DNA of 64,000 nt from Mesorhizobium sp. 65-26 (GTDB lineage Bacteria; Pseudomonadota; Alphaproteobacteria; Rhizobiales; Rhizobiaceae). The notes beneath the pieces were generated by a model. The model saw only the letters and a program-made list of their open reading frames with translations. It was not told where the DNA came from and searched no databases. This document shows, one piece after another, positions 58,821-64,000 of this stretch (position 1 is its first letter; the number at the start of each line of letters is the position of its first letter). The stretch is taken from NCBI GenBank assembly GCA_001899205.1, contig MKVL01000042.1, positions 62,001 to 126,000 on the forward strand, read 5' to 3'. A program made the translations under genes and the position numbers.

Positions 58821-61800
58821 ATGAGCCTCATACCCACCATCGGCCTGCCGAAGGATCGCGCCGGCCAGTTCATCGTCGACGGTGTCGCCGATGGCTACGA
58901 AGCCTTCGCGCTGATCCAGGCCGCGCATGAGATCGCGTCGGACCGCCCCGTGCTGTTCGTGGCCCGCGACGGTCAGCGCCTGCCGGCGATCATCGAGGCA
59001 CTGTCATTCGCCTCACCCGGCCTGCCGGTGCTCGAACTGCCGGCCTGGGACTGCCTGCCCTACGACCGCGTCTCTCCAGGCGCCGATGCGGCCGCCCGGC
59101 GCCTGGACGCGCTGACCGCGATTATCGCGCTGGCCCGCAAACCGCACCGCGCGGTGATCCTGACGACCGCCAATGCCCTGTTGCAGCGCGTGCCGCCGGC
59201 CGCCCTGGTCGAGGCGCAGACGTTCCATGCCCGGCCCGGCAACCAGATCGACATGAACGCACTCATCGCGCGACTGGAGAATTCCGGCTTCGAGCGCGTG
59301 CCGACGGTGCGCGGCGTGGGCGAGTTCGCCGTTCGCGGCGGTATCCTCGATCTCTTCGCGCCGGGCTGGACGGAAGCGCTCCGGCTCGACTTCTTCGGCG
59401 ATACGCTGGAATCGATCCGCGCGTTCGACATCGCTACCCAGCGCACCACCGGCCAGCGCAAATCCATGGCGCTGCAGGCGATGAGCGAGGTGGCGCTGAC
59501 GCCGGAGACCATCAGCCGCTTTCGCCGGGCCTATATCGAGGCCTTCGGCGCGCCGTCGCGCGATGATGGGCTCTATACAGCGGTCAGCGAAGGCCGCCGC
59601 TTCGCCGGTATGGAACATTGGCTGCCGTTCTTCTACGAGCGGCTGGAGACCGTTTTCGACTATCTGCCGGACGCGCCTGTCGTCTTCGATCATCTGGCGC
59701 ATGAGGCGCTGGCCGAACGCCATACGCTGATCCTCGACCACTATGAGGCGCGCCGGAAGCAGGCCGATGGCGCGCTCAAGGACGCGGTGCCCTACAAGCC
59801 GGTGGCGCCGGACCTGCTTTATCTCTCGCCGGAAAACCTGATTGCGTCGCTCGGGCCCCGCGAGGTGATCGACTTCACGCCGTTCGACCAGCCGGAAGGC
59901 GGTGGCCGGAAGGTCTACCATGCCTTGTCGCGGCAAGGCCGGGCCTTCGTCGAGGAGAGGGCCGACCCCAATATCAACGTCTTCGACGTCGTCGTCCGTC
60001 ACATCGCAGACGAGCGCGCCGCCGGGCGGCGCGTGATCATTGCGGGATGGACGGAAGGATCGCTCGACCGGCTGGGCCAGATCCTGGCCGAGCACCATCT
60101 CGGCAATCTCAAGCCGACCGCGACCCTTGCCGATGTCGACAGGCTGGAGCCGGGGCAGGCGGCGCTTGCCGTGCTGCCGCTCGAATCCGGCTTCGAGACC
60201 GACAGGCTGGTGGTGGTCGCAGAGCAGGACATCCTTGGCGATCGCCTGATCCGGCGCTCCAAGCGCAAGAAGCGCGCGTCCGATTTCATCGCCGAGGCAT
60301 CCGCCCTGTCGTCGGGCGACATCGTCGTCCACGCCGACCATGGCATCGGCCGTTTCATCGGCCTGCGCACCATCGAGGCGGTCGGCGCGCCGCATGACTG
60401 CCTGGAAATCCACTATGCTGGCGACGACCGGCTGTTCCTGCCGGTCGAGAACATCGAGCTTCTGTCTCGCTACGGCTCGGACTCGGCTGAAGCCACGCTC
60501 GACAAGCTCGGCGGCGGCGCCTGGCAGGCGCGCAAGGCGCGGCTCAAGCGCCGGCTGCTCGACATGGCGGGGCAACTGATCCGCATCGCCGCCGAGCGGC
60601 AGATGCGCGCGGCACCGGCGCTGGTGCCGGCCGATGGGCTCTACGACGAATTCGCCGCGCGTTTCCCCTATGAGGAGACGGACGACCAACAGACGGCGAT
60701 CGACTCCGTGCGCGACGATCTCGGGGCGGGCAAACCGATGGACCGGCTGATCTGCGGTGACGTCGGCTTCGGCAAGACCGAAGTCGCGCTGCGCGCCGCC
60801 TTCATCGCCGCCATGGAGGGCTTCCAGGTGGCCGTCGTGGTGCCGACCACGCTCCTGTCGCGGCAGCACTTCAAGACTTTCTCGCAGCGCTTCTCAGGTC
60901 TGCCGATCCGTGTGGCCCAGGCCTCGCGGCTGGTCGGCGCGAAGGAACTGGCCGAGACTAAAAAGGCGCTGGCCGAAGGGCAGGTCGATATCGTCGTCGG
61001 CACCCACGCGCTGCTCGGCTCGTCGATTTCGTTCAAGAATCTCGGCCTGCTGATCATCGACGAGGAGCAGCATTTCGGCGTCAAGCACAAGGAACGCCTG
61101 AAGGAGCTGAAGAGCGACGTCCACGTGCTGACACTGTCAGCAACACCGATCCCGCGCACGTTGCAACTGGCTCTGACGGGCGTGCGCGAACTGTCGCTAA
61201 TCGCGACGCCACCGGTCGACCGCATGGCCGTGCGCACCTTCATCTCGCCGTTCGATCCGCTGGTCATCCGCGAAACTCTGTTGCGCGAGCGCTATCGCGG
61301 CGGTCATTCCTTCTACGTCGTGCCACGGATAAGCGATCTCGCTGAAATCCATGATTTCCTCAGGGAATCCGTCCCTGAGCTGAAGGTCGCCGTAGCTCAC
61401 GGCCAGATGCCGCCGGGCGAGCTCGACGACATCATGAATGCCTTCTACGACGGCCAATACGACGTGCTGCTGTCGACCACCATCGTGGAGTCCGGCCTCG
61501 ACATCCCGACCGCCAACACGCTGATCATCCATCGCGCCGACATGTTCGGCCTGTCGCAGCTCTACCAGCTGCGCGGCCGCGTCGGTCGCTCGAAGGTGCG
61601 CGCCTACGCGCTCTTCACTCTGCCGGCCAATCGCAAGCTGACGGATACCGCCGAACGGCGACTGAAGGTGCTCCAGTCGCTCGACACGCTCGGAGCTGGC
61701 TTTCAGCTCGCCAGCCACGATCTCGACATCCGCGGCGCCGGCAATCTCCTTGGCGAGGAGCAGTCAGGCCACATCAAGGAGGTCGGCTTCGAGCTCTACC

Positions 61801-62318
61801 AGCAGATGCTGGAGGAGGCGGTGGCCGAGGTGAAGGATGCGGGCGAGGTTCAGGATGGCGGCTGGTCGCCGCAGATCTCCGTCGGTACGGCGGTGATGAT
61901 CCCCGAAAGCTACGTGCCGGATCTGCAACTGCGCCTGGCGCTCTATCGCCGCCTCGGCGATCTCGAGGGCACCGAGGAAATCGACGCCTTCGGCGCGGAG
62001 CTTATCGACCGGTTCGGTCCGTTGCCGGAGGAGGTCAAGCACCTGCTCAAGATCGTCTTCATCAAGGCGCTCTGCCGCAAGGCCAATGTCGAGAAGCTCG
62101 ACGCCGGGCCGAAGGGTGTGGTCATCCACTTCCGCAAGAAGGAATTCCCGGAACCGGCGGGGCTGGTGAGATTCATCGGCGAACAGGGTTCGCTGGCCAA
62201 GATCAGGCCCGACCACAGCATCGTCTTCATCCGTGAATGGCCAACACCCGAAAAGCGGCTGGCCGGCTCGGCGGTGGTGATGACGCAACTGGCCCGGCTG
62301 GTGGAGAAAGCCGCCTAA
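58821..62318 (+). CDS. mfd: Transcription-repair coupling factor
   Basis: An 1165-residue Mfd. Order: UvrB-homology part (residues 1-350), the RNA-polymerase-interaction domain (around 480-560, with ASALSSGDIVVHADHGIGRFIGL), then translocase motifs CGDVGFGKTEVALRAAF (Walker A), LLIIDEEQHFGVKHKERLK, SATPIPRTLQLAL, GRVGRSKVRAYALF, and a C-terminal TRCF domain (VPDLQLRLALYRRLGDLEG). It removes stalled RNA polymerase and recruits UvrA. It follows sdhE by 13 bases. I see no LexA-type box in front of it. Confidence 0.98.
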   Translation: MSLIPTIGLPKDRAGQFIVDGVADGYEAFALIQAAHEIASDRPVLFVARDGQRLPAIIEALSFASPGLPVLELPAWDCLPYDRVSPGADAAARRLDALTAIIALARKPHRAVILTTANALLQRVPPAALVEAQTFHARPGNQIDMNALIARLENSGFERVPTVRGVGEFAVRGGILDLFAPGWTEALRLDFFGDTLESIRAFDIATQRTTGQRKSMALQAMSEVALTPETISRFRRAYIEAFGAPSRDDGLYTAVSEGRRFAGMEHWLPFFYERLETVFDYLPDAPVVFDHLAHEALAERHTLILDHYEARRKQADGALKDAVPYKPVAPDLLYLSPENLIASLGPREVIDFTPFDQPEGGGRKVYHALSRQGRAFVEERADPNINVFDVVVRHIADERAAGRRVIIAGWTEGSLDRLGQILAEHHLGNLKPTATLADVDRLEPGQAALAVLPLESGFETDRLVVVAEQDILGDRLIRRSKRKKRASDFIAEASALSSGDIVVHADHGIGRFIGLRTIEAVGAPHDCLEIHYAGDDRLFLPVENIELLSRYGSDSAEATLDKLGGGAWQARKARLKRRLLDMAGQLIRIAAERQMRAAPALVPADGLYDEFAARFPYEETDDQQTAIDSVRDDLGAGKPMDRLICGDVGFGKTEVALRAAFIAAMEGFQVAVVVPTTLLSRQHFKTFSQRFSGLPIRVAQASRLVGAKELAETKKALAEGQVDIVVGTHALLGSSISFKNLGLLIIDEEQHFGVKHKERLKELKSDVHVLTLSATPIPRTLQLALTGVRELSLIATPPVDRMAVRTFISPFDPLVIRETLLRERYRGGHSFYVVPRISDLAEIHDFLRESVPELKVAVAHGQMPPGELDDIMNAFYDGQYDVLLSTTIVESGLDIPTANTLIIHRADMFGLSQLYQLRGRVGRSKVRAYALFTLPANRKLTDTAERRLKVLQSLDTLGAGFQLASHDLDIRGAGNLLGEEQSGHIKEVGFELYQQMLEEAVAEVKDAGEVQDGGWSPQISVGTAVMIPESYVPDLQLRLALYRRLGDLEGTEEIDAFGAELIDRFGPLPEEVKHLLKIVFIKALCRKANVEKLDAGPKGVVIHFRKKEFPEPAGLVRFIGEQGSLAKIRPDHSIVFIREWPTPEKRLAGSAVVMTQLARLVEKAA

Positions 62319-62529
62319 CGGCTTTGCCAGCCGCGCCAGGGCGGCACAAGCCGTTCGCCAGTGCTGAAATTCCCGGCTAGAATAGGAAATCGGCTTCGTG
62401 TAAGGAGCCGCCACCTCCTGTTGGGGCGGAATGGCGGGCGAGGGCGCTCGACAGTTGTTTGAGGCAAGTCCGGATGGAGACCGTTGGGCGGTTTCCTGGA
62501 CGTGCTCGGAAAGAGTTTTGGGTGCAACG

Positions 62530-63903
62530 ATGACGAAATGGTCGCCGAATTCGTGGAGAGCAAAGCCGATCAAGCAGGTTCCGGCCTATCCGGATGCCGC
62601 CGCGCTCAAGAGCACCGAAGCCCAGCTCGCAACCTTTCCGCCCCTGGTTTTTGCCGGTGAGGCACGCAAGCTGAAGAAGCAGCTCGCGGCCGTTGCCGCC
62701 GGCGAGGCGTTCCTGCTTCAGGGCGGCGATTGCGCCGAGAGCTTTGCCGAACACGGCGCCGACAACATCCGCGACTTCTTCCGCGTCTTCCTGCAGATGT
62801 CCGTCGTGCTGACCTTCGCCGGCGCGCAGCCGGTGGTGAAGGTGGGCCGCGTCGCCGGCCAGTTCGCCAAGCCGCGTTCCTCCGATACGGAAACCAAGGG
62901 CGGCGTCAGCCTGCCCAGCTATCGCGGCGACATCATCAACGGCATCGAATTCGATACCAAGTCGCGCGTGCCGGACCCGGCCCGGCAGGAGATGGCCTAT
63001 CGCCAGTCGGCGGCCACGCTCAACCTGCTGCGCGCCTTTGCCCAGGGCGGCTATGCCAGCCTTGAAAACGTGCACCGCTGGATGCTCGGCTTCGTGTCCG
63101 ACAGCCCGCAGGCGGAGAAGTACGAGTCGCTGGCCAAGCGCATCACCGAGACGATGGATTTCATGAAAGCCATCGGCATCACATCGGAGAGCAATTTCGC
63201 GCTGCGCGAGACCGATTTCTACACCAGCCACGAGGCGCTGCTGCTGGGCTACGAGGAAGCGCTGACGCGCGTCGACTCGACGTCCGGCGACTGGTACGCA
63301 ACCTCGGGCCACATGATCTGGATCGGCGATCGCACCCGCCAGCCCGACCATGCCCATGTCGAATACTGCCGCGGCATCAAGAACCCGCTCGGCCTGAAAT
63401 GCGGGCCGTCGCTGACGCCGGACGGTCTGCTTGAGCTGATCGACCTGCTGAACCCCGAGAACGAACCGGGCCGGCTGACACTGATCGCGCGCTTCGGTTC
63501 CGACAAGGTTGCGGAGCACCTGCCGAAGCTTGCGCGCGCCGTCCAGAAGGAAGGCCGCAGCGTGGTGTGGTCGTGCGATCCGATGCACGGCAATACCATC
63601 GAGGCCGCCGGCTACAAGACGCGGCCGTTCGACCGCATCCTCAAGGAGGTGCAGACCTTCTTCGAGGTGCACCGCGCCGAGGGCACGCATCCGGGCGGCA
63701 TCCATGTCGAGATGACGGGCAAGAACGTCACCGAATGCACCGGTGGCGCCCGCGCCATCACGGCCGAGGATCTGCAGGACCGCTACCACACCCATTGCGA
63801 TCCGCGTCTCAACGCCGACCAGGCGATCGAGCTCGCTTTCCTCGTTTCGGACCTGCTCAAGAAGAGCCATCCGGTGCAGCACAAGCAGGCTGTCAACGGC
63901 TGA
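62530..63903 (+). CDS. aroF: Class II DAHP synthase
   Basis: A 457-residue 3-deoxy-D-arabino-heptulosonate-7-phosphate synthase of the class II (plant-like) type, first step of the shikimate pathway. The start [22 protein letters not shown] and [12 protein letters not shown] (metal Cys) are diagnostic, with [43 protein letters not shown] and [14 protein letters not shown] further on. The start is the ATG at 62530. It lies 211 bases after mfd, a gap where I see nothing but a likely promoter. A hairpin terminator follows. The symbol is by convention; aroG is also used. Confidence 0.95.
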   Translation: MTKWSPNSWRAKPIKQVPAYPDAAALKSTEAQLATFPPLVFAGEARKLKKQLAAVAAGEAFLLQGGDCAESFAEHGADNIRDFFRVFLQMSVVLTFAGAQPVVKVGRVAGQFAKPRSSDTETKGGVSLPSYRGDIINGIEFDTKSRVPDPARQEMAYRQSAATLNLLRAFAQGGYASLENVHRWMLGFVSDSPQAEKYESLAKRITETMDFMKAIGITSESNFALRETDFYTSHEALLLGYEEALTRVDSTSGDWYATSGHMIWIGDRTRQPDHAHVEYCRGIKNPLGLKCGPSLTPDGLLELIDLLNPENEPGRLTLIARFGSDKVAEHLPKLARAVQKEGRSVVWSCDPMHGNTIEAAGYKTRPFDRILKEVQTFFEVHRAEGTHPGGIHVEMTGKNVTECTGGARAITAEDLQDRYHTHCDPRLNADQAIELAFLVSDLLKKSHPVQHKQAVNG

Positions 63904-63923
63904 TCCCAGCCCCGGCCGCAAGA

Positions 63924-63957
63924 AAAAGGAGCGCTGGAGAAATCCGGCGCTCCTTTT
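63924..63957 (+). terminator. Terminator of the DAHP synthase gene
   Basis: AAAAGGAGCGC pairs with GCGCTCCTTTT around a 12-base loop, 20 bases after the stop, and a T-rich tail (TTTTCGTTT) follows on the plus strand. Confidence 0.88.
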
Positions 63958-64000
63958 CGTTTGGGCGGGTATCGGCGGCGTCGAGCCGCTCAGTCCTTCT

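Overview
The window reads as chromosomal DNA of a high-GC alphaproteobacterium of the order Rhizobiales, most likely Mesorhizobium or a close relative. The evidence is the set of typical rhizobial proteins (DUF2336, DUF1345, DUF3572, DUF983, DUF502, a 670-residue PccA, DivK-PleD), alphaproteobacterial GTTC-N7-GTTC LexA-type boxes and rhizobial palindromic intergenic repeats. It is mainly core genome. I saw no rRNA, tRNA, CRISPR array, insertion sequence or prophage, and none of the recognised genes is visibly broken.

Layout, left half. At 1-1.3 kb a MaoC-type hydratase and a CitE-type CoA ester lyase form a pair (minus strand). DUF2336 and a FUSC-type exporter follow, then parE with a LexA-type box upstream. 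At 7.2-11.7 kb lies the glycine cleavage operon gcvT-gcvH-gcvP, headed by a tandem glycine riboswitch and closed by a strong hairpin terminator. From 12 to 18 kb come an internally repeated cytosolic protein, an orphan periplasmic solute-binding protein, a DUF3011 protein, an MsrP-like molybdoenzyme with its own cytochrome b, and DUF1345 with a YaiI-type protein. At 17.5-19.5 kb is the glutathione-dependent formaldehyde module (gfa, frmA, and a small unknown gene). Then pccA, dnaE, a VOC protein, an EamA transporter, and dinB with a LexA-type box, divergent from a GNAT gene.

Layout, right half. divK-pleD (cell-cycle and c-di-GMP signalling) are at 32.5-34.3 kb. At 34.9-41.2 kb a self-contained catabolic locus encodes a FadR-type regulator, a trans-sulfuration-family PLP enzyme and a complete carbohydrate-type ABC importer. 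The minus-strand block 41.2-49.5 kb (topA, rnr, DUF983, NUDIX, MFS, a PII-fold protein, rpmG) is largely housekeeping. A COG4315 protein and ccdA follow, then glmU and glmS (both key steps of UDP-GlcNAc synthesis) flanking two small genes, DUF502, recG, sdhE, mfd, and a class II DAHP synthase with its terminator at the right edge.

How the genes work together. Three one-carbon/C3 themes recur: glycine cleavage, formaldehyde oxidation, and propionyl-CoA/branched acyl-CoA metabolism. A second theme is DNA maintenance (parE, dnaE, dinB, topA, recG, mfd), with LexA-type sites at parE and dinB and a possible one at dnaE. The most novel-looking unit is the regulator-lyase-ABC locus, whose substrate I cannot name. 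Other items worth checking are several perfect palindromes in intergenic DNA, including one of 30 bp between frmA and pccA and a paired hairpin between the binding-protein and permease genes of the ABC operon.
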